Source of the DNA: an uncultured Oscillospiraceae bacterium
GTDB lineage: Bacteria; Bacillota; Clostridia; Oscillospirales; Oscillospiraceae
Reading direction: 5' to 3'
Length of the DNA: 39,876 bases
NCBI GenBank assembly: GCA_934623575.1
Contig: CAKTVL010000016.1
Location: forward strand, 1-39,876
Made by a program: the position numbers and the translations under genes
Notes under the pieces: model-generated
What the model was told of the DNA's origin: nothing
The model's database searches: none
The model's input: the letters and a program-made list of their open reading frames with translations, nothing else
Part shown: one piece after another, positions 1 through 6,942 of the stretch
How positions within the stretch are numbered: the first letter of the stretch is position 1
Layout of the letters: each line of letters starts with the position of its first letter

Positions 1-24
1 CTATTTCTTCTTTGATACGACTAA

Positions 25-57
25 AACGCCAGCTCTCGCATAACGAGAACTGGCGTT
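25..57 (-). terminator. Hairpin terminator, probably for serC-serA
   Basis: A 14-base stem with a short loop starts with AACGCCAGCTCTCG and is followed on the minus strand by a TTTT run. It lies downstream of the leftward serA gene, so it most likely ends that transcript. A shorter T-run on the plus side could let it act in both directions. Confidence 0.6.
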
Positions 58-69
58 CTTTGACAGGCT

Positions 70-94
70 GAGACGGCTTACGCCGTCTCTTTTT
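70..94 (+). terminator. Intrinsic terminator of a gene left of the window
   Basis: GAGACGGC and GCCGTCTC form a perfect 8-base stem with loop TTAC, followed directly by TTTTT on the plus strand. It would end a rightward gene lying outside the window. Confidence 0.65.
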
Positions 95-100
95 GCAGTC

Positions 101-141
101 ACGGATTGCCGCGCCAGTGTGAGCACTGGCGCGCAATGACA
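101..141. repeat. REP-like palindromic repeat, copy 1
   Basis: ACGGATTGCCGCG at one end and GCGCAATGAC at the other flank an inner hairpin, GCGCCAGT/ACTGGCGC. The same end sequences recur at 10058-10094 and, more weakly, at 9994-10036. This marks a dispersed short palindromic family. Confidence 0.7.
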
Positions 142-165
142 GGTTTTCCCGTTCCGGGCAAAACC

Positions 166-1071
166 TTACATACCCTTGATAATATCCACGATCTCGGCGC
201 CGATGCGCTTCTGCGCCTCGACGGTGGCAGCGCCGATGTGCGGCGTGCAGCTGACCATGGGATGGCTGTACAGAGCCTTGTTGGTGGCGGGTTCGTCGGC
301 GTACACGTCCAGACCGGCGGCGCGCACCTTACCGGACTCCAGAGCGGCCAGCAGAGCGGCCTCGTCCACGTTGGTGCCGCGGGAGGTGTTGATGACCACC
401 ACGCCGTCCTTCATCTTGGCGATGTTCTCAGCGCTGATCAGGGCGCCGCCGTCCACAGCGGGAGCGTGGACAGAGATGAAATCGGACTTGGCCAGCAGCT
501 CGTCCATCTCCACATAGGGGATGCCCAGCTGCTCCTCGATGCCGGGGATGTGGAAGATATCGAACGCGATAACGTCCATGCCGATGGCCTTGGCCATCAC
601 GCCCAGATGCTGGCCGATGCGGCCGAAGCCCACGATACCCAGGGTCTTGCCCTGCAGCTCGATGCCCTTGCCATAGGCCTTCTTCTCCCACTGGTCGTTG
701 CGCATGGTGTAACCGGCGTGGGAAATGTAGCGGGCGCAGGAGAACATGTGACCCATGGCCAGCTCGGCCACGGACTGAGAGGAAGCCTTGGGGGTGTTCT
801 TCACGGCGATGCCGTTGGCCTCGGCGTACTTCACGTCGATGTTGTCCACACCAACGCCGCCGCGGATGATCAGCTTCAGATTGCTGCCCTTGGCCTCGTC
901 AATGTGGTTGGCGCGAACCTTGGTCTTGGAGCGGACGACCACCACGTCGAAATCACGCAGGGCCTTGCCCAGCTGATCGGGCTCATAGAACTGCTCGACG
1001 ACCTCGTGGCCCATCTCGCGCAGCTGCGCCATCGCGGTCTTATCCATACCGTCAGTAACCAGAATACGCAT
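166..1071 (-). CDS. serA: D-3-phosphoglycerate dehydrogenase
   Basis: This cytoplasmic enzyme oxidises 3-phosphoglycerate to 3-phosphohydroxypyruvate with NAD, the first step of serine synthesis. The 301-residue protein has the D-2-hydroxyacid dehydrogenase fold. The NAD-binding GFGRIG is at residues 148-153, and the usual catalytic Arg (SRGTNVDE, about 231), Glu (ADEP, 260) and His (PHIG, 278) are all present. It lacks the C-terminal ACT domain that confers serine feedback in long SerA proteins, so it is the short form. The ATG follows AAGGAG at a good distance. It lies 91 bases downstream of serC on the same strand, which supports the serine assignment over other 2-hydroxyacid dehydrogenases. 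The two probably share the promoter at 2308-2336. Confidence 0.9.
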   Translation of the reverse strand: MRILVTDGMDKTAMAQLREMGHEVVEQFYEPDQLGKALRDFDVVVVRSKTKVRANHIDEAKGSNLKLIIRGGVGVDNIDVKYAEANGIAVKNTPKASSQSVAELAMGHMFSCARYISHAGYTMRNDQWEKKAYGKGIELQGKTLGIVGFGRIGQHLGVMAKAIGMDVIAFDIFHIPGIEEQLGIPYVEMDELLAKSDFISVHAPAVDGGALISAENIAKMKDGVVVINTSRGTNVDEAALLAALESGKVRAAGLDVYADEPATNKALYSHPMVSCTPHIGAATVEAQKRIGAEIVDIIKGM

Positions 1072-1162
1072 GGTAATTATCTCCTTTTATTATTACAGTT
1101 TGTTGTGGGAAGGAATGTCTCTTGTCACATTCCGTAGGGGCGGACGACTCTACAAATATTTT

Positions 1163-2251
1163 TTACTTGTGCTCCGCCTCGAACTTGGTCAGGAACTCCA
1201 CCAGAGCCTGAGCGCCCTCGATGGGCATGGCGTTGTACACGCTGGCGCGCAGGCCGCCCACGGACTTGTGGCCCTTCAGGTTGTCGAAACCGGCTTCCTT
1301 GGAAGCGGCGACGACGGCGGCGTCCAGATCCTTGTCGCCGGTGACGAAGGGGATGTTCATCAGGCTGCGATCCTCGGGCACCACAGCGCCCTTGAACAGC
1401 TTGGAGCTGTCCAGGAAGTCATAGATGACCTTGGCCTTGGCGATGTTGCGCTTGTGCATCTCCTCCAGGCCGCCGATGCTCAGCAGATACTTGAACACCT
1501 TGCCGCAGCAGTAGATGGCCCAGCAGTTGGGGGTGTTGTACATGCTGTCGTTGTCGGCATGGGTCTTATACTTCATGTAGATGGGGGTCTTGGGGTCCAG
1601 ATCGTCGCGGATCAGATCCTCGCGGATGATGACCACGGCCATACCGGCGGGGCCAACGTTCTTCTGGACACCGGCCCAGATCAGGCCGTAGTCGGCCACG
1701 TTGCAGGGCTTGGACAGGAACATGGAGGACTGGTCGGACACCAGCACGTGACCCTTGGTGTTGGGCAGCTTGTTCCAGGTGGTGCCGTTGATGGTCTCGT
1801 TCTCGCAGATGTAGACGTAGTCGGCATCCTCGGGAATGTCCAGATCGGAGCAGTCGGGGATGTAGGAGAAGTTCTTGTCGGCGGAGGAGGCGACCACCTG
1901 CACCTCGCCGTACTTCTTGGCCTCGGCAATGGCCTTCTTGGACCATGCGCCGGTCTCCACGTAGCAGGCCTTGCCGTTCTTCATCAGGTTCATGGCCACC
2001 ATGGCGAACTGCAGCGTACCGCCGCCCTGGATGAACAGCACCTTGTAGTTGTCGGGAATGTTCATCAGCTTGCGCAGGTCTGCCTCGGCCTCGTCGGCGA
2101 TCTGCTGGAACACCTTGGAGCGGTGGCTCATTTCCATGACGCACATGCCGCTGCCGCGGTAGTTCATCATCTCGTCGCGGATCTCCTCCAGCACGCTCTC
2201 CGGCATCATGGCGGGGCCGGCGGAGAAGTTAAAAGTACGACCGTATTTCAT
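1163..2251 (-). CDS. serC: Phosphoserine aminotransferase
   Basis: This PLP-dependent enzyme transfers an amino group from glutamate to 3-phosphohydroxypyruvate to give phosphoserine, the second step of serine synthesis. The 362-residue protein is the usual full length. It starts with the family hallmark FNFSAGPA, has the substrate-loop IQGGGTLQF near residue 84, and has the PLP lysine at 197 in WAGVQKNVGPAG. The ATG follows GGAGG at normal spacing. It is the first gene of a serC-serA pair read leftward from a clear promoter. No phosphoserine phosphatase gene is in the window. Confidence 0.95.
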   Translation of the reverse strand: MKYGRTFNFSAGPAMMPESVLEEIRDEMMNYRGSGMCVMEMSHRSKVFQQIADEAEADLRKLMNIPDNYKVLFIQGGGTLQFAMVAMNLMKNGKACYVETGAWSKKAIAEAKKYGEVQVVASSADKNFSYIPDCSDLDIPEDADYVYICENETINGTTWNKLPNTKGHVLVSDQSSMFLSKPCNVADYGLIWAGVQKNVGPAGMAVVIIREDLIRDDLDPKTPIYMKYKTHADNDSMYNTPNCWAIYCCGKVFKYLLSIGGLEEMHKRNIAKAKVIYDFLDSSKLFKGAVVPEDRSLMNIPFVTGDKDLDAAVVAASKEAGFDNLKGHKSVGGLRASVYNAMPIEGAQALVEFLTKFEAEHK

Positions 2252-2307
2252 TTCGTTTTCCTCCTCAATTTCAATAAGTAGGGCTTACAAATTTTGCTCG
2301 TACTCAT

Positions 2308-2336
2308 AGTATACGGCATATTTCCGCAAGAATCAA
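2308..2336 (-). promoter_or_regulatory. Sigma-A promoter of serC-serA
   Basis: Read leftward, TTGATT and TATACT are separated by exactly 17 bases and point at serC, about 55 bases upstream of its start codon. No riboswitch or T-box fold was noticed in the short leader. Confidence 0.75.
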
Positions 2337-2462
2337 CCGTGAAAATAAAAAAATCCAAAATTTGTATGGCTTGCTGACAAAATGTCAGTTTTCTCGTGCA
2401 AACCGCCTACCGGCGGCGGTTGACAAGGGGGTCAAGAGGGTGTTAAAATGGCGGAAGCCGAC

Positions 2463-2489
2463 AAAAAACGCCGCCCGGAACAGGCGGCG
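2463..2489 (-). terminator. Terminator of the small coiled-coil gene
   Basis: CGCCGCC pairs with GGCGGCG and is followed on the minus strand by six T residues, five bases after the stop codon of the gene at 2495-2740. Confidence 0.85.
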
Positions 2490-2494
2490 AGTAA

Positions 2495-2740
2495 TCACAT
2501 GGCTTTCTTCAATTTCTGGATATCGTCGTTCATCTGACGGACAACGGATTTGAGGAATTTGACCTCATCCTCCAGATCGTCCACGCGGGAACGAGGGGCG
2601 AGCTGTTCCATCATGATCTGCTGGTTTTCGTACAGCAGGTTGAACTTGGGATCGAAATAGGATTCCATCATGACCTTCATGCGGTTTTCGGAAGTTGTAA
2701 TCATTTCCTGAATCATCTGCAAATCATTTTTATCCAGCAT
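2495..2740 (-). CDS. Small charged coiled-coil protein, function unknown
   Basis: This is an 81-residue protein rich in Met, Glu, Asp and Lys, with no signal peptide. The last 30 residues have a leucine/valine heptad pattern (VDDLEDEVKFLKSVVRQ) that suggests a coiled coil. A longer reading frame exists upstream, but the start at MLDKNDLQ is chosen because it follows AAGGAG and lies just downstream of a near-perfect promoter. It forms its own transcription unit with promoter and terminator, so it is very likely expressed. I do not recognise a family. Confidence 0.75.
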   Translation of the reverse strand: MLDKNDLQMIQEMITTSENRMKVMMESYFDPKFNLLYENQQIMMEQLAPRSRVDDLEDEVKFLKSVVRQMNDDIQKLKKAM

Positions 2741-2771
2741 AAGAACGCTCTCCTTTTTTATTCCTTTCCCT

Positions 2772-2800
2772 ATTATACTCGACCGTCTGTCTTCCGTCAA
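2772..2800 (-). promoter_or_regulatory. Strong sigma-A promoter for the coiled-coil gene
   Basis: Read leftward, TTGACG and TATAAT lie 17 bases apart, about 30 bases before the start codon at 2740. Confidence 0.85.
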
Positions 2801-2836
2801 CAGCAAATTGCCATTGCGGCGGGGAACTGAATCAAA

Positions 2837-2955
2837 GGCTCCCATTGTTGCAAGGGGAGCTGTCACCGAAGGTGACTGAGGGGATAAACCGTATTCTGGA
2901 CAATCCCTCCGTCAACGCGCTTCGCGTTGCCACCTCCCTTTACACAAGGGAGGCC
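2837..2955. repeat. MITE-like element with imperfect terminal inverted repeats
   Basis: The ends GGCTCCCATTGTTGCAAGG and (read from the other side) GGCCTCCCTTGTGTAAAGG are similar inverted repeats. Inside are two smaller hairpins, GTCACCGAAGGTGAC and AACGCGCTTCGCGTT. It has no coding capacity. This form of repeat, with a GGGGAGCTGTC...CTGAGGGG core, is common in Clostridia genomes, so this is probably one copy of a dispersed family. Confidence 0.65.
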
Positions 2956-2979
2956 TATTACCCCACAAAGGAGCACACC

Positions 2980-4236
2980 ATGGAACGCGTCAAAGGTTTC
3001 TTTCAACATATCTCCCTGTACATCATCGCGCTGGCCAAATGGCTGTGTATCGGCGGCGGCGTGGGCCTGATCGGCGGCGTGGTAGGCGCGGCCTTCCACA
3101 TCGGCGTGGAAAAGGCCACGGAGCTGCGCCTTGCCCAACCGTGGATCATCTGGCTGCTGCCGGTGGGCGGCGTGGCGATCGTGGGGCTGTACCGTCTGGC
3201 TCACATGGAGGGACGGGGCACCAACAACATCATCGAATCCGTCCATTTCGGCAAGGACGTACCTATTTTATTAGTCCCCCTCATTTTCATCTCCACCTGC
3301 ATCACCCATCTGCTGGGCGGCTCGGCGGGCCGTGAGGGCGCGGCCTTGCAGATCGGCGGCGGCATCGGCTACCGTACCGGCCGGGCGCTGCATCTGGGCG
3401 AAAAAGACCTGCCGCTGGCCACGTTGTGCGGCATGAGCGCCGTGTTCGCCGCCCTGTTCGGCACACCGCTGACGGCCACCGTGTTCGCGCTGGAGGTCAT
3501 TAGCGTGGGCGTCCTCTACTACGCGGGACTGATCCCCTGTCTGATGGCCGCGTCGGTGGCGTATCTCATCGCGTCCCTTTTCGGCGTGTCGCCCACCCGC
3601 TTCGCCGTGACGCTGCCCGCTCTGGACGTGTGGACGGTGTTTCTGGTGGTGCTGCTGGCCATCGGCTGTGCACTGGTGTCCATACTGTTCGTGCGGGGCA
3701 TGCACTGGGTGGAGCACATGGCGGTGCGCTTTTTGAAGAATTCCTATCTCCGTGCGGCGGCAGGCGGCTTTGCCATCATCGGCCTGACGCTGCTACTGGG
3801 CCGGGACTACAACGGCGCGGGCATGGACGTGATCGCCCGGGCGGTGGAGCAAGGGGAAGCCGCGCCCTGGGCGTGGTTCCTGAAGATCCTGTTCACGGCG
3901 CTGACCATCGGCTGCGGCTTCAAGGGCGGCGAGGTGGTGCCCTCCTTCTTCGTGGGAGCCACCTTCGGCTGCGTGGCGGGACAGGCGCTGGGTCTGCCCG
4001 GCGGCTTCGGCGCAGCCATCGGTCTGGTAGCGGTGTTCTGCGGCGCGGTGAACTGCCCCATCGCCTCGGTGCTGCTGAGTCTGGAGCTGTTCGGCGGCAC
4101 GGACGGCGTGCTGTATTTCGCTTTCGCCTGTGCCATCAGCTATCTGCTCAGCGGCTACTGCGGCCTGTACAGTAGCCAGACCATTCTCTATTCCAAGCTC
4201 CGGGCCGAGTTCATCAACGTCCACGCGAAGGAGTAA
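2980..4236 (+). CDS. ClC-family anion/proton antiporter, possibly of the fluoride clade
   Basis: This is a 418-residue, very hydrophobic membrane protein of the ClC fold, without C-terminal CBS domains. The gating-glutamate motif is GSAGREGA with Glu119. The third ion-binding motif is GCGFKGGEVVPSFF at 311-324. Where chloride-type members have GSGIP this protein has TNNII (81-85), and its late segment reads GYCGLYSSQ. Both resemble the fluoride-exporting CLC-F group as I remember it, so fluoride export is a reasonable but unproven reading. The ATG at 2980 follows AAAGGAG. Upstream in-frame sequence belongs to the MITE-like repeat. No fluoride riboswitch was noticed upstream. Confidence 0.8.
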   Translation: MERVKGFFQHISLYIIALAKWLCIGGGVGLIGGVVGAAFHIGVEKATELRLAQPWIIWLLPVGGVAIVGLYRLAHMEGRGTNNIIESVHFGKDVPILLVPLIFISTCITHLLGGSAGREGAALQIGGGIGYRTGRALHLGEKDLPLATLCGMSAVFAALFGTPLTATVFALEVISVGVLYYAGLIPCLMAASVAYLIASLFGVSPTRFAVTLPALDVWTVFLVVLLAIGCALVSILFVRGMHWVEHMAVRFLKNSYLRAAAGGFAIIGLTLLLGRDYNGAGMDVIARAVEQGEAAPWAWFLKILFTALTIGCGFKGGEVVPSFFVGATFGCVAGQALGLPGGFGAAIGLVAVFCGAVNCPIASVLLSLELFGGTDGVLYFAFACAISYLLSGYCGLYSSQTILYSKLRAEFINVHAKE

Positions 4237-4241
4237 AAAAG

Positions 4242-4268
4242 AAAGGCCGTCCCGCTGGGACGGCCTTT
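4242..4268 (+). terminator. Intrinsic terminator after the ClC gene
   Basis: A perfect 12-base stem, AAAGGCCGTCCC with GGGACGGCCTTT and a 3-base loop, lies five bases after the ClC stop. Its A- and T-rich ends could allow termination in both directions. Confidence 0.85.
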
Positions 4269-4300
4269 GTGGTCGAAAGAACTCATTTTGCGCACATCTC

Positions 4301-4328
4301 TTGACAAATATCGTAAAATCGCTATAAT
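4301..4328 (+). promoter_or_regulatory. Promoter of a short non-coding RNA
   Basis: TTGACA and TATAAT are both perfect and lie 16 bases apart. They point rightward into a stretch with no plus-strand gene, only a short RNA ending in a hairpin at 4392-4421. Confidence 0.85.
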
Positions 4329-4334
4329 AAAAGC

Positions 4335-4425
4335 AAGGGTATTACCGCAGAGCGGTTTGACCTGACAATGAAGCTTTCTTAGTGAATTAAGAAAACCGTC
4401 ACCGGCCAGGGTGGCGGTTTTCCCA
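4335..4425 (+). ncRNA. Candidate antisense antitoxin RNA
   Basis: A start near 4335 is inferred from the promoter at 4301-4328. The RNA would fold into small hairpins (ACCGC/GCGGT at 4344-4356 and TTTCTTA/TAAGAAA around 4375-4396). It ends at the 12-base stem AAAACCGTCACC/GGTGGCGGTTTT followed by CCCATTTT. Its last 20-30 bases are complementary to the end of the peptide gene at 4399-4482. This tail-to-tail overlap is the layout of Bacillus txpA/RatA and bsrG/SR4 type I toxin-antitoxin pairs. RNA length and role are inferred. Confidence 0.6.
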
Positions 4426-4482
4426 TTTTATCCGTAGTGTGAACGTGAGTCCAAACAAATGGAATGTAATGGTAACAGGCAT
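4399..4482 (-). CDS. 27-residue hydrophobic peptide, candidate type I toxin
   Basis: The peptide begins MPVTITFHLFGLTFTL and ends in a basic tail (KWENRHPGR). The alternating hydrophobic stretch followed by positive charges suits a membrane-active peptide. The ATG at 4482 has a strong GGAGGT ribosome site. That site is locked in a perfect hairpin with a GAAA loop (4489-4504), a common way to restrain type I toxin translation. A TTGACA hexamer (4576-4581, minus) lies upstream, but its -10 is unclear. The 3' end overlaps the convergent RNA at 4335-4425. It was missed as a longer frame because the extra N-terminal codons have no ribosome site. Confidence 0.6.
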   Translation of the reverse strand: MPVTITFHLFGLTFTLRIKWENRHPGR

Positions 4483-4488
4483 GAGATC

Positions 4489-4504
4489 ACCTCCTTTCGG
4501 AGGT
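4489..4504 (-). promoter_or_regulatory. Hairpin that sequesters the peptide ribosome site
   Basis: ACCTCC pairs perfectly with GGAGGT around a GAAA tetraloop on the minus strand. The right arm is the Shine-Dalgarno sequence itself, seven bases before the ATG at 4482. Confidence 0.75.
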
Positions 4505-4654
4505 TTCAAGCCAAACCGCCCCGCTTTGTTATGTAATACCCCTGCACGAACAATCGCATCACAAGCGCTGCATCCTGTCAATAAAATTTGAAGGATCAGG
4601 TGAATAATGATCGGCTATCGTGATAATTTCATTTTGTAAGGCCATCATTGAGAT

Positions 4655-5611
4655 TTACCCGAAGTACTTCTCCCGGAAGGGCACCCGCTCCACCTGAAAC
4701 GTCCGGCTGCGGAGGTAGTTCAAGATCCCTGCGTCGGTGGGGAAGTCAAACGTCAGCTTGTAGGAGTACAGCGCCTGCCGGGTCTCGCCGTAGCGGCGGT
4801 TCACGTCGCCCTGGCCATACTTGCCGTCCCCCAGCAGGGGACAGCCCATGTGGGCGAAGGTAGCGCGGATCTGGTGGGTGCGGCCGGTCTCCAGTCCTAC
4901 CTCCACCAGCGCCAGCTCGCCACGGCGCTCCAGCGTCTCGTAGGTGGTGACGGCGGTCTTGCCGCCGGGGACAGGCCTGGTGCGGACGGATACCTCTTTC
5001 TTCTTCTCGTCCTTCACCAGAAAGACCTCCACCCGCCCTTTCGGCGGCTGCGGCGCACCCACCGTGACGCAGAGATACCGCTTGTCCATCTCCCGGTCGC
5101 GGATCTTCTCGTTGATGATCCGCAGCGTCTCGGCGTTCTTGGCGGCGATGACGATGCCGCCGGTGTTGCGGTCGATGCGGTTGCACAGGGCGGGGGTAAA
5201 GGCGTTTTCCCACTTGGGGTTCCACTCCCGCTTCTGGTAGAGGTACGCCTGAATGTGGTTGATGAGGGTGTTGACCTTCTCCGTCTCGTCGGCATGTACC
5301 ACCAGCCCCGGCCGCTTGTCCAGCAGCATCAGGTTCTCGTCCTCGTACACAATGGTGAGACTGGGCTTGAACAGCGTCAGGAACATGTTGTCCTCGCGGG
5401 GCTTGTCGAAGAACTCGTCGTTGATGTATAATTGCAGCACGTCGCCCTCACAAAGCCGCTGGTCGCGCTGGGCCCGTGCGCCGTTGCACTTGATGCGCTT
5501 CAGGCGGATGTATTTCTGCAGCAGCGCCGGCGGCAGCAGCGGCAGAGATTTGGACACAAAGCGGTCAAGCCGTTGTCCCGCGTCGTTTTTTCCGATGGTC
5601 AGCTCCCGCAT
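4655..5611 (-). CDS. RluA-family pseudouridine synthase
   Basis: This cytoplasmic enzyme converts specific uridines in ribosomal RNA to pseudouridine. The 318-residue protein has an N-terminal S4-like RNA-binding part (about residues 1-75, with RLDRFVSKSL and KRIKCNGAR). The synthase domain follows, with the catalytic aspartate in NRIDRNTGG (the family form is HRLDxxTSG) and the conserved GRTHQIRA near residue 249. The start MRELTIGK is chosen because GGAGGTG lies just before it. An in-frame extension upstream has no such site. Target position cannot be told from sequence, and a RluD/YlyB-like role is possible. Confidence 0.88.
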   Translation of the reverse strand: MRELTIGKNDAGQRLDRFVSKSLPLLPPALLQKYIRLKRIKCNGARAQRDQRLCEGDVLQLYINDEFFDKPREDNMFLTLFKPSLTIVYEDENLMLLDKRPGLVVHADETEKVNTLINHIQAYLYQKREWNPKWENAFTPALCNRIDRNTGGIVIAAKNAETLRIINEKIRDREMDKRYLCVTVGAPQPPKGRVEVFLVKDEKKKEVSVRTRPVPGGKTAVTTYETLERRGELALVEVGLETGRTHQIRATFAHMGCPLLGDGKYGQGDVNRRYGETRQALYSYKLTFDFPTDAGILNYLRSRTFQVERVPFREKYFG

Positions 5612-5731
5612 GGGCGCACCTCCCATAATAAAATCATCGCTCCCATTGTACCCAACAGCGGAACAAATGTCAAAGGGAATTCCGCGCTGGAAAAAACCGC
5701 GAAAAATATGGTGAAAAATTGCAAAAAAGGT

Positions 5732-5760
5732 TTGACAACCCTTGTTTTTCACGTTATAAT
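5732..5760 (+). promoter_or_regulatory. Consensus promoter of the yceD-rpmF operon
   Basis: TTGACA, a 17-base spacer and TATAAT are all perfect consensus and lie about 28 bases before the start of the DUF177 gene. Confidence 0.9.
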
Positions 5761-5787
5761 ACTATCCGTGTCATTGCGAGGTGTACT

Positions 5788-6285
5788 ATGCTTTTGAATG
5801 TGAACAAGCTGCTGCATACGCCGGACGCCGCTCAGGATGTCCAGTTTACCATGGACTTGAGCGACATGGAGTTCGGCGGCGGCTACCCCGTGTCCCAGCC
5901 CGTCACTGTGGAAGGCAGGCTTCGGAACAAGGCTGGCGTCCTGCTGTGTACGCTGGAGGCAAGTACGACGCTTCACTGCGTCTGCGACCGCTGCGCAAAG
6001 CCCTTCACCAAGGACAAGACCGTGGAATACCAGTGCGTGCTGGCAGAGGAACGGCAGTCCGATGATGAGGAGGATATCGTGCTGCTGGAGCATGACGAGG
6101 TGGACTTGGGCGAAGTGGCTCGCACTGCGTTTATCCTTGAGATGGACACGAAAAACCTCTGCTCACCGGACTGCAAGGGCTTATGTCCCGGCTGCGGCGC
6201 GGATCTGAATGTGGAACCGTGCCGGTGCAGGAAGGCGGTTGATCCGCGTCTTGCCAAGCTGGCTCAGCTGTTGGAGGATCGGTAA
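5788..6285 (+). CDS. yceD: DUF177 (YceD-like) protein
   Basis: This is a 165-residue member of the DUF177/YceD family, implicated in 23S rRNA accumulation and usually encoded directly before ribosomal protein L32. It shows a central CDRCAKPF metal-type pair and the C-terminal CSPDCKGLCPGCG cluster common in Gram-positive members. The ATG at 5788 follows GCGAGGTG, which also forms part of the motif TGTCATTGCGAGG found in the local REP repeats. rpmF follows after 60 bases, and both genes lie behind one strong promoter. Confidence 0.88.
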   Translation: MLLNVNKLLHTPDAAQDVQFTMDLSDMEFGGGYPVSQPVTVEGRLRNKAGVLLCTLEASTTLHCVCDRCAKPFTKDKTVEYQCVLAEERQSDDEEDIVLLEHDEVDLGEVARTAFILEMDTKNLCSPDCKGLCPGCGADLNVEPCRCRKAVDPRLAKLAQLLEDR

Positions 6286-6345
6286 GCGGAAGCTGAACTA
6301 TTATACTACTGCTCACGGCAGTTAAAAGACCAAGGAGGTGTCAAC

Positions 6346-6543
6346 ATGGCAGTCCCTAAGGGAAAAGTATCGAAGCAAAGACGCAATAAGAGACGCAGCT
6401 CCGTTTGGAAGCTGGCGACTCCCGGTCTGGTGGCATGCCCCAAGTGTGGTGCGCTGCATCTGCCTCACAGAATGTGCCCGGAATGCGGTACCTACAATGG
6501 CCGTCAGGTCAAGGAGATCAAGTCCGTGGCCGCTGGCAAGTAA
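6346..6543 (+). CDS. rpmF: Ribosomal protein L32
   Basis: This is a 65-residue component of the large ribosomal subunit. It begins with the hallmark MAVPKGKVSKQRRNKRR and keeps four zinc-binding cysteines in CPKC and CPEC, so it is the zinc-containing form. The start codon follows AAGGAGGTG. It is the second gene of the yceD-rpmF operon. Confidence 0.97.
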   Translation: MAVPKGKVSKQRRNKRRSSVWKLATPGLVACPKCGALHLPHRMCPECGTYNGRQVKEIKSVAAGK

Positions 6544-6646
6544 GTCATCGACGTGTGTCCTTGTTAGGAGGGAAGAGGTTTTCTTCCCTCCTTACTTTTT
6601 GCCCGTTTTTCGGTCTGGTCGTCTGCCGTGCGGGGCGATGCCCACG

Positions 6647-6833
6647 CAGTGGAGCGAAGCGGAACAAGTACCCTTGGGGTGCATCGGCTCGTGTATGCGT
6701 ATAGTGTTCGTTAGAATGTTGTAGGGGCGGACGACTCTGTCTGCCCTGTCGGAATGGTATAGTCATCGTTAGGGCGGGTACCCCAAGGGCACTTGTTCCG
6801 TTTCACTTCACAGCGCTCGTCGCCCGCCCCTAC
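6647..6833. repeat. Nested inverted repeats, MITE-like region
   Basis: The intergenic stretch 6544-6940 holds no gene. About 35 bases at 6647-6681, containing GCGGAACAAGTACCCTTGGGG, reappear inverted at 6779-6815 with few changes. GTAGGGGCGG at 6721-6730 is inverted at 6824-6833. GTAGGGGCGGACGACTCT at 6721 also occurs between serA and serC (1135-1152). The RNA could fold into a long cruciform-like structure. Confidence 0.65.
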
Positions 6834-6891
6834 AGAGTTCTATTGATGGTCATTCCGTAGGGCGGGCCCCGTGTGGCCCACCGCTGGGCGC

Positions 6892-6942
6892 TTGATAACA
6901 AAAAACACCCCATAAGGGGTGTTTTTTGTTATCAAATTTTTT
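6892..6942. terminator. Bidirectional terminator between rpmF side and the surface protein gene
   Basis: A perfect 20-base stem with loop ATAA contains a six-T run inside its right arm and another after it. It lies directly behind the stop of the leftward surface protein gene. It can serve that gene and any transcript coming from rpmF. Confidence 0.9.

Noticed and set aside
1070..2281. A 403-codon plus-strand frame opposite serC
   Set aside because: Its composition (Gly, Val, His, Leu) is typical of an antisense frame and no domain is visible.
2838..2979. A fluoride riboswitch upstream of the ClC gene
   Set aside because: No crcB-type consensus is present; the region is a MITE-like repeat.
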